Assembly (NCBI RefSeq): GCF_002165375.2
Contig: NZ_CP032134.1
Coordinates: 2,046,001-2,110,000, forward strand
Source: Acinetobacter chinensis
GTDB taxonomy: Bacteria > Pseudomonadota > Gammaproteobacteria > Pseudomonadales > Moraxellaceae
DNA: 64,000 bases
Direction of reading: 5' to 3'
The position numbers and the translations under genes were made by a program. How positions within the stretch are numbered: position 1 is the stretch's first letter; every line of letters starts with the position of its first letter. Under the pieces are notes generated by a model that was not told the origin of the DNA, made no database searches, and saw only the letters and a list, made by a program, of their open reading frames with translations. Of the stretch, positions 45,937-54,173 are shown one piece after another.

Positions 45937-46869
45937 ATGGCTAAAAACCAAGAAGTAGCCCGCCAATCGTTAAGTGATCAGGCTGCCCGTCAGCTTGCCA
46001 ATGCAACAAAAACAGTACCTCAGCTTTCAACCATTACACCTCGCTGGTTAACACATTTATTGCAATGGACACCTGTAGAAGCGGGTATTTATCGTGTCAA
46101 TCAAGTCAGCAATACCGATGATATTCAGGTGGCGTGTACACAACGTGACGAAGCGACATTGCCACAGACTTTTGTGGACTATGAACTTAACCCACGTGAA
46201 TATTTTCTCAATGGCGTTTCAACGGTTTTAGACATCCATACCCGTGTCTCAGATTTGTACAGTAGCCCGCATGATCAGATCAAAGAACAATTACGTTTAA
46301 CCATTGAAACCATTAAAGAGCGTCAGGAAAGCGAACTGATCAATAACCCTGAATACGGTTTATTGGCAAGTGTTGCTGATAGTCAGCGTCTTTCAACCTT
46401 GACAGGTGCACCAACGCCTGACGATTTTGATGATCTCCTGCGTAAAGTATGGAAAGAACCAGGCTTCTTCCTTGCCCATCCTGATGCAATTGCAGCATTT
46501 GGTCGTGAATGTACCCGTCGTGGCGTGCCACCACCAACTGTTAGCTTATTCGGTTCTCAGTTCATCACATGGCGTGGTGTTCCATTGATTCCATCGAATA
46601 AAATCCCTGTGGAAGATGGTAAAACCAAAATCATCCTGTTACGTGTTGGCGAAAAGCGTCAAGGTGTAGTCGGATTATTCCAACCGGGTCTTGCAGGTGA
46701 ACAAGCGCCTGGTCTATCTGTACGCTTCATGGGGATTAACCGCAATGCGATTGCATCTTATCTGATCTCATTATATTGCTCTTTGGCGGTACTGACTGAA
46801 GATGCTTTGGCTGTACTTGAAGATGTGGAGGTTGATAAATACCATGACTATCCAAGTACTTACAAGTAA
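45937..46869 (+). CDS. Family 2A encapsulin shell protein
   Basis: This 310-residue HK97-fold shell protein belongs to the encapsulin family once called SrpI. It assembles into an empty-virus-like icosahedral shell that encloses a cysteine desulfurase. Seen: a basic N-terminal arm (about 1–35) as in family 2, TPRWLTHLLQWTPVEAGIYRVN, DYELNPREYFLNGVSTVLDIHTR split over 86–108 (E-loop region), the ERQESELINNPEYGLL block, and FGRECTRRGVPPPTVSLFGSQF near 190–211. There is no cyclic-nucleotide domain, so it is 2A, not 2B. Its 3' end overlaps the cargo gene by 26 bases, giving fixed translation coupling. Confidence 0.93.
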   Translation: MAKNQEVARQSLSDQAARQLANATKTVPQLSTITPRWLTHLLQWTPVEAGIYRVNQVSNTDDIQVACTQRDEATLPQTFVDYELNPREYFLNGVSTVLDIHTRVSDLYSSPHDQIKEQLRLTIETIKERQESELINNPEYGLLASVADSQRLSTLTGAPTPDDFDDLLRKVWKEPGFFLAHPDAIAAFGRECTRRGVPPPTVSLFGSQFITWRGVPLIPSNKIPVEDGKTKIILLRVGEKRQGVVGLFQPGLAGEQAPGLSVRFMGINRNAIASYLISLYCSLAVLTEDALAVLEDVEVDKYHDYPSTYK

Positions 46870-48790
46870 TTCATTGCCGACTGATACGGCATCTGCACAA
46901 GCCGATGCACCGATCAGTGAATCTGTGCTTGCACAATTGGCAGCAGAGTTTTTCTCTGCTTTGCCCAAACAAAATGCGCAGGGTTTAAACTTGGATTTAC
47001 CTGAACAGGCTACAGGCAATGGCATCAGCCATCCACCGCAACCGAAAGATCCAATTGCGGCATTGAGTGGTCGTGTGCCTGCTGTAGTGCAACAAAGCAG
47101 CCTGAATCCAAGTGCGACACAACGATTCGCTGATCCAACCGCAGATCATCCTGAGCGTCGAATTTTATCTTCAGCGCCTGTGATTGGCGGTGCGCACACT
47201 CCTGATCCGTCTGCGTTATCGAATCGGATTCATTTGCCTTCTGCTACAACAGAAACACCAAGTGCATCTGCAATATCGCAACAAAATACGGCGCAGGGAC
47301 AATCTGCTTATTACTTTTTAGACATTCCAAAGCCTGATGCGCTACAAGCAACAGCGCCAAGTGATGTATTGCGTAATCCTTTTGCTTTTGATGACTATCA
47401 TGTTGTGGATGATCATCAACTCAAAGGCTTGCTCAAAGATCGTAATGACAAACCTGCGACTACTGAATCGGGCTATTATTTTGCTTCTGCGCCAAGTGTT
47501 GAGCAATCACAGTTTCAGCGTGAGCAAAATTTGCAAATCCCGACCACTGCACAAAATCATCAACCGATTGATATTTTGCAGATCCGTCGTGATTTTCCGA
47601 TTTTGCAAGAACGTGTGAATGGTAAACCATTAATTTGGTTGGATAATGCAGCAACCACACATAAACCTAAAGCTGTGATAGATCGAATTTCATATTTTTA
47701 TGAACATGAAAATTCCAACATTCATCGTGCAGCGCATGAACTTGCGGCACGTGCAAGCGATGCTTATGAACATGCTCGTGATGTGGTGGCTCGTTTTATC
47801 GGTGCGCCCTCTGCACAAAACATTGTTTTTGTCCGTGGTACGACAGAAGGTATTAACCTGATTGCAAAATCTTGGGGCAAGCAAAATATTGGTGCAGGTG
47901 ATGAAATCATCGTGTCCAACCTTGAGCACCATGCCAATATTGTGCCGTGGTTCCAACTCACCAAAGAAACTGGGGCGAAACTACGAGTCATTCCTGTGGA
48001 TGATACGGGGCAGATTCGAATTGATGAGTTTATTAAACTGCTCAATCCGAAAACCAAACTGGTTGCCATTACCCAAGTCTCCAATGCCTTGGGAACTGTA
48101 ACACCAACGCAGGAAATCATTGCCTTGGCACATGCAGCAGGTGTACGTGTATTGATTGATGGTGCGCAGTCCGTGTCACACATGCCAACCAATGTCACCG
48201 CACTTGATGCAGACTTCTTTGTCTTTTCAGGGCATAAAGTCTTTGGTCCTACAGGCATCGGCGCAGTCTATGCCAAATCCGAATTGCTCGACAGCATGCC
48301 GGTCTGGGAAGGTGGCGGTAACATGATTCAGGACGTGACTTTTGAAAATGTGATTTACCAGCCTGCACCCAATAAATTTGAAGCAGGTACAGGAAATATT
48401 GCAGATGCAGTCGGTCTAGGTGCTGCACTGGAATATGTGGAAAGTATTGGTATTCACAATATTGCACGTTATGAACATGACCTGCTTGAGTACGGACAAC
48501 ATGCGCTACAAAGTGTTTCAGGCTTGCGTCTGATCGGCACTGCGCTGAATAAAGCGAGTGTGATGTCTTTTACCCTCGCAGGTTATGAAACGGAAGAAGT
48601 AGGCAAAGTGCTGAATCAGTATGGTATTGCAGTGCGTACAGGTCATCATTGTGCCCAACCGATCTTGCGCCGTTTTGGTGTAGAACGCACTGTACGCCCT
48701 TCTTTAGCGTTTTATAACACCACTGAGGAGATTGATCTGCTGGTTTCTGTGCTTCACCAGCTAAGACGTAACCGTTCACTCAGAACCTGA
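46844..48790 (+). CDS. Encapsulin cargo: SufS-like cysteine desulfurase with long N-terminal loading arm
   Basis: The 648-residue protein has two parts. Residues 1–242 are low-complexity and Ala/Pro/Ser/Gln-rich, without catalytic motifs; this is the cargo-loading arm that docks in the shell. Residues 243–648 are a group II (SufS-type) cysteine desulfurase: LDNAATTHKP, NIHRAAHELA, the PLP lysine K465 in FSGHKVFGPTG, and the persulfide cysteine C603 in RTGHHCAQP. It turns cysteine into alanine and enzyme-bound sulfur. The arm has YYF at 156–158 and 211–213. The start is ATG 46844, inside the shell gene end, with GGAGG 12 bases upstream. No sufBCDE genes are near. Confidence 0.93.
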   Translation: MTIQVLTSNSLPTDTASAQADAPISESVLAQLAAEFFSALPKQNAQGLNLDLPEQATGNGISHPPQPKDPIAALSGRVPAVVQQSSLNPSATQRFADPTADHPERRILSSAPVIGGAHTPDPSALSNRIHLPSATTETPSASAISQQNTAQGQSAYYFLDIPKPDALQATAPSDVLRNPFAFDDYHVVDDHQLKGLLKDRNDKPATTESGYYFASAPSVEQSQFQREQNLQIPTTAQNHQPIDILQIRRDFPILQERVNGKPLIWLDNAATTHKPKAVIDRISYFYEHENSNIHRAAHELAARASDAYEHARDVVARFIGAPSAQNIVFVRGTTEGINLIAKSWGKQNIGAGDEIIVSNLEHHANIVPWFQLTKETGAKLRVIPVDDTGQIRIDEFIKLLNPKTKLVAITQVSNALGTVTPTQEIIALAHAAGVRVLIDGAQSVSHMPTNVTALDADFFVFSGHKVFGPTGIGAVYAKSELLDSMPVWEGGGNMIQDVTFENVIYQPAPNKFEAGTGNIADAVGLGAALEYVESIGIHNIARYEHDLLEYGQHALQSVSGLRLIGTALNKASVMSFTLAGYETEEVGKVLNQYGIAVRTGHHCAQPILRRFGVERTVRPSLAFYNTTEEIDLLVSVLHQLRRNRSLRT

Positions 48791-48807
48791 TTGAACGGTT
48801 TACTCAT

Positions 48808-48843
48808 AAAAGAACCGCCTTTTTCGAAAGGCGGTTCTTTTTT
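48808..48843 (+). terminator. Terminator of the encapsulin operon
   Basis: Perfect 15-bp arms around a TTCG loop with a terminal T-run, 18 bases past the desulfurase stop. It is the strongest terminator in the window. Confidence 0.95.
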
Positions 48844-48938
48844 ATGCAAAATAAAAATAAAATCTATGTTTATTCTTTCTTAAAAAAGAAAAGACTGTTA
48901 AATAAACAATCCGTTACATAACTTTACAGTCACTTATT

Positions 48939-49358
48939 TTATATTTCAATAATTTCAAAATCGTGTGTAATTTCAACACCACCGTCAGACAGCATTTTAC
49001 TGGCAGAACAGTACTTTTCTGCGGACAGCTCTACAGCTTTAGCAACCTGCTTTTCCTTGACTGCTGTGCCTTTCACCACAAAATGCAAGTGTATTTTTGT
49101 GAACACTGCTGGAATGGCGTCTGCGCGTTCAGCTTTAAGCTCACATACAACATCTGTCACATCCTGACGTGATTTCTTAAGAATAGTCACAATGTCAAAT
49201 GAAGCACACCCACCAAGTCCCATAAGTATGAGCTCCATGGGACGTGGTCCACGGTTTTCCCCTCCATACGCAGAGGCCCCATCCATCACTACACTATGAC
49301 CACTTTCAGATTTTGCTTCAAAAGCAACATTCTTAAGCCAATGAACACTAGTTTGCAT
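48939..49358 (-). CDS. OsmC-family protein (YhfA-like)
   Basis: The 139-residue OsmC-fold protein matches E. coli YhfA: it starts MQTSVHWLKN and has SGHSVVMDG, GPRPMELILMGLGGC (C51) and SAEKYCSASKML (C117). The two cysteines are the peroxidase-type pair of the family. In E. coli too this gene is divergent from crp. Here an IS element ends only 6 bases upstream of the ATG, and no Shine-Dalgarno site is left next to the start, so expression is probably reduced or changed. Confidence 0.9.
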   Translation of the reverse strand: MQTSVHWLKNVAFEAKSESGHSVVMDGASAYGGENRGPRPMELILMGLGGCASFDIVTILKKSRQDVTDVVCELKAERADAIPAVFTKIHLHFVVKGTAVKEKQVAKAVELSAEKYCSASKMLSDGGVEITHDFEIIEI

Positions 49359-49452
49359 TGCAACAGAGATGGATCCGTAAATTTGAACAACTCCTATAAG
49401 TGATATTCTGCTCCTCAAATGATGTTATAAACATCAATATATGGAGTATTTT

Positions 49453-49758
49453 ATGGCACGTAGACCAAGAAGAAATCATTCAAATGATTTTAAAGCTAAG
49501 GTAGCACTTGCTGCGATTAAAGCAGAAAAAACACTTGCTGAATTGAGTGCTGAGTTTGATGTTCATCAAAACCAAATTATTGACTGGAAAAATCAATTGA
49601 TCTCAGCTTCCTCGCAAGCTTTCGATCAATCAAAAGCTCCAACAGAACCACCCATCGATCTAAAAAAACTACATGCAAAAATCGGTGAGCAGGCATTAGA
49701 AATTGATTTTTTAGAAGGTGTGTTGAAGAAACTGGGCCGCTTCAACCACAAAAGTTAA
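49453..49758 (+). CDS. IS3-family transposase OrfA
   Basis: The protein has 101 residues: an N-terminal helix-turn-helix (KAKVALAAIKAEKTLAELSA, DVHQNQIIDWKNQL) and a C-terminal leucine-zipper-like region (LHAKIGEQALEIDFL). The start is ATG 49453 with GGAG 6 bases upstream. A T TTT TTA heptamer at 49707–49713 lies in the zero frame and allows a −1 shift into OrfB. Confidence 0.9.
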   Translation: MARRPRRNHSNDFKAKVALAAIKAEKTLAELSAEFDVHQNQIIDWKNQLISASSQAFDQSKAPTEPPIDLKKLHAKIGEQALEIDFLEGVLKKLGRFNHKS

Positions 49759-50585
49759 TCGACGACTCACTTCAGATTTCAGTATCTAAGCAAGCTAAGC
49801 TGCTGAAAGTCTCCCGTGGTTGTTATTACTATCGCCCAAAACCTGTGAGTGCATCAGATCTGAAGCTGATGCGATGTATTGATGAATTACATATGCAATA
49901 TCCTTTTGCAGGCAGTCGTATGATGCGTGATTTGTTGAATCGTCAAGGACATCATATAGGACGACGTCATACACGTACTTTAATGAAGAAAATGGGTATT
50001 CAGGCGTTATATTGCAAACCAAATTTAAGCCAGGCTAATCAAGCTCACCGTAAATATCCATATCTGCTCAAAGGGTTGGCTATTCAGCGCAGTAATCAAG
50101 TGTGGTCTACGGATATAACGTATATCCCTATGGCAAAAGGCTTTGTTTATTTATGTGCTGTGATTGATTGGCATAGCCGCAAGGTACTTGCGCATAGGGT
50201 ATCGATTAGTATGGAGGTGGATTTTTGTATTTCGGCTTTAAATGAAGCGATTGAAAAATATGGTCGACCTGAAATATTTAATACAGACCAAGGCAGCCAG
50301 TTTACCAGTGATGCATTTATTGATGTATTGAAATCAAATGGCATTCAAATCAGTATGGATGGTAAAGGTCGATGGGTAGATAATGTGATGGTTGAACGAT
50401 TATGGCGGAGCGTTAAATATGAAGAGGTGTATCTCAAAGCTTATAGCAGTGTCACAGATGCGAAAAAGCAATTAAGTGCATATTTTGAGTTTTATAATTT
50501 GAAACGACCTCATTCGAGTCTAGACAAAATGACACCAAATGAGTTTTACTATGATCAGCTACCCCAACAAAACAAGGTGGCTTAA
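49707..50585 (+). CDS. IS3-family transposase OrfB (made as OrfAB by −1 frameshift)
   Basis: The frame is open from the slippery site at 49707 to the stop at 50585 and carries the HTH_21 domain and the DDE integrase core. The three acidic residues are in WSTDITYI, FNTDQGSQFTS and VERLWRSVKYEEVY; spacing of the last two fits D(35)E. A GTG at 49845 could start OrfB alone. No inner stop or frame break is seen, so the element looks intact and may still move. Confidence 0.88.
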   Translation, partial: FFRRCVEETGPLQPQKLIDDSLQISVSKQAKLLKVSRGCYYYRPKPVSASDLKLMRCIDELHMQYPFAGSRMMRDLLNRQGHHIGRRHTRTLMKKMGIQALYCKPNLSQANQAHRKYPYLLKGLAIQRSNQVWSTDITYIPMAKGFVYLCAVIDWHSRKVLAHRVSISMEVDFCISALNEAIEKYGRPEIFNTDQGSQFTSDAFIDVLKSNGIQISMDGKGRWVDNVMVERLWRSVKYEEVYLKAYSSVTDAKKQLSAYFEFYNLKRPHSSLDKMTPNEFYYDQLPQQNKVA

Positions 50586-50650
50586 CTAGAGCGGAATATC
50601 ACTTATAAATACGCTTTTAGTTGTTCAAACAAGTGGGACCACCTCTCAAC

Positions 50651-50656
50651 TACCTA
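50651..50656 (-). promoter_or_regulatory. Displaced ribosome binding site of the osmC-like gene
   Basis: On the minus strand this reads TAGGTA. If the IS and one CAAC copy are removed, it stands 8–9 bases before the osmC ATG. It is now about 1.3 kb away. Confidence 0.6.
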
Positions 50657-50791
50657 AAAAAAGCTATAAATTTACAAGGTACCTGTACACTAACATAATT
50701 TGAGTTGATAAGGAATTTCATCTCTTCTGTGTGACAAGTTCATTTTAGGTCTTGTGCGATCTATTACTTATCCAAATTCGGAACCGTTAGC

Positions 50792-51499
50792 ATGACTTCA
50801 AACTTTTCACAACTAAGCACTGATGCGCTGTCTCCAGGACAGCTGCCAGAGTCAGTTAAAGCATTATTAAAACGTGCTTATATCAACCGTTATCCAAAAC
50901 GTACAACAATTGTTGATGCAGGTTCAGAATCCAAATCGCTGTATCTGATCCTTAAAGGTTCAGTATCTATTATTCTGCGTGAAGATGATGAACGTGAAAT
51001 CGTTGTTGCATATTTGAATCCGGGTGATTTTTTTGGGGAAATGGGTCTTTTCGAAGCGAATCCACAACGTACTGCTGAAGTCCGCACTCGTGACGTTTGT
51101 GAAATTGCTGAAATTACCTATGAAAATTTTCACGAACTCAGCAAGCAATATCCTGACTTAAGCTACGCTGTGTTTGCTCAGCTTGTGCGTCGTTTAAAAA
51201 ACACCACACGCAAAGTAACAGACCTTGCATTTATTGACGTATCCGGTCGTATTGCACGCTGTCTGATTGATCTGTCTTCTCAACCAGAAGCAATGATTCT
51301 CCCTAACGGTCGTCAGATCCGTATTACCCGTCAGGAAATTGGCCGTATTGTTGGGTGTTCCCGTGAAATGGTTGGCCGCGTTCTCAAGACCCTGGAAGAA
51401 CAGGGAATGATTGAAACTGATGGTAAAGCTATCCTGATTTTTGATGTCTCTTTAGAACAGAATGAAGTTTCTGAAGATGAATTTGATGAAGAAGATTAA
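50792..51499 (+). CDS. crp: CRP/Vfr-family cyclic AMP receptor regulator
   Basis: This 235-residue transcription factor has a cyclic-nucleotide domain (about 20–140) with the phosphate-binding cassette GEMGLFEANPQRTAEVRT, including the R-T pair contacting cAMP, and a C-terminal helix-turn-helix (ITRQEIGRIVGCSREMVGRV, about 175–194). It carries an acidic tail of about 20 residues not found in E. coli CRP. It is divergent from the osmC-like gene; the IS lies 145 bp upstream of the start, so part of the old promoter region may be disturbed. Confidence 0.93.
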   Translation: MTSNFSQLSTDALSPGQLPESVKALLKRAYINRYPKRTTIVDAGSESKSLYLILKGSVSIILREDDEREIVVAYLNPGDFFGEMGLFEANPQRTAEVRTRDVCEIAEITYENFHELSKQYPDLSYAVFAQLVRRLKNTTRKVTDLAFIDVSGRIARCLIDLSSQPEAMILPNGRQIRITRQEIGRIVGCSREMVGRVLKTLEEQGMIETDGKAILIFDVSLEQNEVSEDEFDEED

Positions 51500-51514
51500 T
51501 CTTCTGATTCAATC

Positions 51515-51545
51515 AAAAAAGCAAATCTCCGGATTTGCTTTTTTT
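51515..51545 (+). terminator. Terminator of crp
   Basis: GCAAATC-TCCG-GATTTGC with an A-run before and a T-run after, 16 bases past the stop. Confidence 0.93.
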
Positions 51546-51660
51546 ATGCCTCATATATTCTTTTTTGATTTCTGTCCCTCTTTTTATCATTTTACAGCCT
51601 GTGACTCTTAGGATAATGTATTCAAAGAATGAAACATGCACATATCAACAAGGATGTACC

Positions 51661-52710
51661 ATGCAGTTTAAACCACTCGCCAGAACCGGAATTCTGTTAC
51701 CTGAAATTTGCCTGGGCACCATGACATTTGGAGAACAGAATTCACAGGATGATGCTTTTAAACAACTGAATTATGCACTTGAGCGTGGTCTGAATTTCTG
51801 GGATACAGCAGAGATGTATCCCGTTCCTCCCAAGCCTGAAACTCAGGGTTCCACCGAGCAGATGATAGGCAACTGGATTACAGAAAATGGACAACGGGAC
51901 AAACTTTTCCTGGCGTCAAAAATTGCTGGCCCATCTCAGGGTGGATCTCACATTCGTGATGGACAGACACGTTTCACAGCAACAGATATCAGCTCTGCAC
52001 TGGATGGCTCTCTAAAACGATTACAGACCGATTACATTGATCTCTATCAGTTGCACTGGCCTCAGCGTCCAAGCCCGATTTTCGGCAAGCTGAGCTACGG
52101 AAACGCAGAAGCAACTGCGCAGCAGGATATTACGCCTCTCGAGGAAACGCTTTCTGCACTGAATGATGAAGTCAAACGGGGACGTATCCGCTTTATTGGC
52201 CTATCCAATGAAACACCATGGGGAACCATGAAGTTCCTGCAGCTCGCAGAGAAACTGGGAATGGAGAAAGTGGTCAGCGTACAGAATGCTTACAGTCTGC
52301 TGAATCGAACCTATGAAAGTGGCATGTCAGAAATTGCCCGTTTTGAAGATGTCGGACTATTGGCGTATTCACCTCTGGCTTTTGGCTATCTGACAGGAAA
52401 ATACCGCCATGGCGTACGACCTGCAAATGGACGGATTACTCTTTTTTCACGTTTCAGTCGTTACAGTAATCCCGAAAGTGAATGGGCAACTGAACAATAT
52501 GCGCAACTTGCCGAACAGCATGGACTGACTCTGACACAGCTTGCACTTGCATTTATCAAGCAGCAGTTTTTTGTCACAAGTACCATTATTGGCGCAACAA
52601 CCATGGAACAACTTAAAGAAAATATTGATGCATTTGATACTGATCTTTCAGATGAAATCTTAGAGAGCATCAATGCCATTCACCGTCAGCAGCCTAACCC
52701 TGCTCCCTGA
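51661..52710 (+). CDS. tas: NADP(H)-dependent aldo/keto reductase, Tas-like
   Basis: The 349-residue TIM-barrel reductase follows E. coli Tas closely: LGTMTFGEQNSQDDA, WDTAEMYPVPPKPETQG (catalytic Asp and Tyr), DLYQLHWPQRPSP, GLSNETPWG and TIIGATTMEQLKENI. The start is ATG 51661 with AAGGA 7 bases upstream; the ORF is open 42 codons further back, through the crp terminator. The substrate is not known; E. coli Tas can replace a tyrosine auxotrophy under starvation. Confidence 0.93.
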   Translation: MQFKPLARTGILLPEICLGTMTFGEQNSQDDAFKQLNYALERGLNFWDTAEMYPVPPKPETQGSTEQMIGNWITENGQRDKLFLASKIAGPSQGGSHIRDGQTRFTATDISSALDGSLKRLQTDYIDLYQLHWPQRPSPIFGKLSYGNAEATAQQDITPLEETLSALNDEVKRGRIRFIGLSNETPWGTMKFLQLAEKLGMEKVVSVQNAYSLLNRTYESGMSEIARFEDVGLLAYSPLAFGYLTGKYRHGVRPANGRITLFSRFSRYSNPESEWATEQYAQLAEQHGLTLTQLALAFIKQQFFVTSTIIGATTMEQLKENIDAFDTDLSDEILESINAIHRQQPNPAP

Positions 52711-52753
52711 AGTATACTTCTGAGATATTTCTGAAAATACTTTCTTCCTGATT

Positions 52754-52781
52754 AAAAAAGGATGCATCTGCATCCTTTTTT
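52754..52781. terminator. Bidirectional terminator between tas and the M48 gene
   Basis: AAAAAAGGATGCA / TGCATCCTTTTTT form a hairpin with A- and T-runs on both sides, between convergent genes. Confidence 0.88.
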
Positions 52782-52817
52782 ACTGACCAGGTTGATCAGT
52801 TCAATTTTTTTAAAGTG

Positions 52818-53597
52818 TTATTTACCGCCACGAGCATTATAGACTGTCATCGCCGCAGGTAAATTTTTCCTCATTGCCTCAATACGCTGAGTGTTAGATG
52901 GGTGTGTTGACAGGAATGATGCATTACCACCATTACTTGCTTTTGCCATCTTCTCCCAAAGCGTAATCGCAGATTGTGGATTATAACCCGCCCTCGCCAT
53001 CAGCATTAAACCACCCTGATCAGCACGGCTTTCCAGGTTACGTGAATACGGCAAGCCTACTCCCAGCTGAGAACCGATCTGTGCAATAGCTGCACCACCC
53101 TCACCCACACCTGCACTACTTAAACCAATTCCTAAAGCAAGGTCAGTCAGTGCCTGAGCACCTAATTTGCTTTTCGAATGCTCTTCCAGCGCATGGATCA
53201 TTTCATGCCCCATAATTGCAGCAATCTCAGCATCCGTAAGATTTAAACGCTCTACAATTCCGGTATAAAACACAACCTTGCCACCCGGCATAACCGAAGC
53301 GTTCAGTTCATTGGATTTGATTACAGAAACCTGCCACTGGAATGGCTGTCCCGTCTGGTTCATCTGATCAGCATACGGGCGTAAACGGTTGTACACTGAA
53401 TTAATACGTTTGTAAGTATTTGAACTTGTATCAAGCACGCCTTTACTGCGAGCCGTACTGATAGTCTGAGAATAGTTCTGGGCTGCCGCCGCATTTAAAG
53501 TAGCAGAATCTGCTCCTGCCATATCAGCTACGGTCGCACAACCCGAAACCGTAACCACTGCAACTGCACATAAACTGAATAACAGTCTGTTCTTCAT
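52818..53597 (-). CDS. M48 metallopeptidase lipoprotein (LoiP-like), copy 1
   Basis: The protein has 259 residues, a lipobox VSGC with Cys near residue 20, then a peptidase M48 domain: zinc motif HEMIHALEEH, and the third ligand in NLESRADQGGLMLMARAGY. It is like E. coli LoiP, an envelope protease. The start is ATG 53597 with GGAG about 9 bases upstream; the ORF extends five codons. It is a close paralogue of the gene at 54174–55016; a small membrane protein gene lies between them. Confidence 0.9.
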   Translation of the reverse strand: MKNRLLFSLCAVAVVTVSGCATVADMAGADSATLNAAAAQNYSQTISTARSKGVLDTSSNTYKRINSVYNRLRPYADQMNQTGQPFQWQVSVIKSNELNASVMPGGKVVFYTGIVERLNLTDAEIAAIMGHEMIHALEEHSKSKLGAQALTDLALGIGLSSAGVGEGGAAIAQIGSQLGVGLPYSRNLESRADQGGLMLMARAGYNPQSAITLWEKMAKASNGGNASFLSTHPSNTQRIEAMRKNLPAAMTVYNARGGK

Positions 53598-53709
53598 TAT
53601 AATAATCTCCACATTTCAGAAGCATACTCATGATAGGCGGATTATAGGTGATAGAAATGTAGCTTCCTATTATTAATCAACACACATTAATATTATTTAT
53701 GTAATCACA

Positions 53710-54072
53710 TTATAAAAACTGATAGCAAAGCCAGTACACCAGGCATGCAATATTCAGCACAAGATATGCATGACATAAAGGTTCAATTTTTAAATCAAGT
53801 TTTTCATTTTTACGTTTAAACCATAAAAAAGCATTCTGTGCCAGTATTACAGGAACCAGGATGCAGGCATATATGACAGATAGTCCAATAAATGCCTGAT
53901 ATACAATTTCGGGATTATGTGCCTGTGCCTGAATCGTCAGCATGGCAATCGTTGGTGCTCCACCCATTGCAAACAGCAGTGAATAAAAGATAGTTCCTGA
54001 AATATTTTTATGCATCCGTGCTTTCCATAGGGATTCAAAACTGCATTCTAGCAATGCCACTACGCTCATCAC
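53710..54072 (-). CDS. Small integral membrane protein, unknown
   Basis: I do not recognise this family. The protein has up to 120 residues with three or four hydrophobic segments (about 24–45, 60–80, 98–118) and a basic loop FKRKNEKLDLK. The start is uncertain: ATG 54072, or ATG 54015, which leaves 101 residues. It lies between the two M48 protease genes on the same strand and could be transcribed with them. Confidence 0.55.
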   Translation of the reverse strand: MMSVVALLECSFESLWKARMHKNISGTIFYSLLFAMGGAPTIAMLTIQAQAHNPEIVYQAFIGLSVIYACILVPVILAQNAFLWFKRKNEKLDLKIEPLCHAYLVLNIACLVYWLCYQFL

Positions 54073-54173
54073 AGCAATACTGCATGGAACTTTAGTCGAA
54101 AACTTAGCTTATCACAAAAAAATCCACCCACAGGCAGATCTTTATTCCAGTTCTGAGGTCTTTGACTGAAATA

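Larger units (their letters stand above)
49365..50646 (+). mobile_element. IS3-family insertion sequence
   Basis: The element is about 1282 bp, with two overlapping reading frames for an IS3-type transposase. The ends are imperfect inverted repeats: AGAGATGG at left and AGAGGTGG (complement) at right, then shared TTTGAACAACT, then shared TATAAGTGATATTC with a ~10-base length difference between the arms. CAAC stands directly outside both ends (49361–49364 and 50647–50650) as a 4-bp target duplication. Joining the flanks restores an AGGT ribosome site before the osmC ATG, which supports these borders. The ends lack the TG/CA tips common in the family, so an alternative inner border at 49384/50627 is not fully excluded. 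Confidence 0.8.

Noticed and set aside
50792..51499. Link between crp and the encapsulin as a cyclic-nucleotide-binding (family 2B) system
   Set aside because: The shell protein has no cyclic-nucleotide domain, and crp with the osmC-like gene is a conserved pair of its own, separated by a strong terminator.
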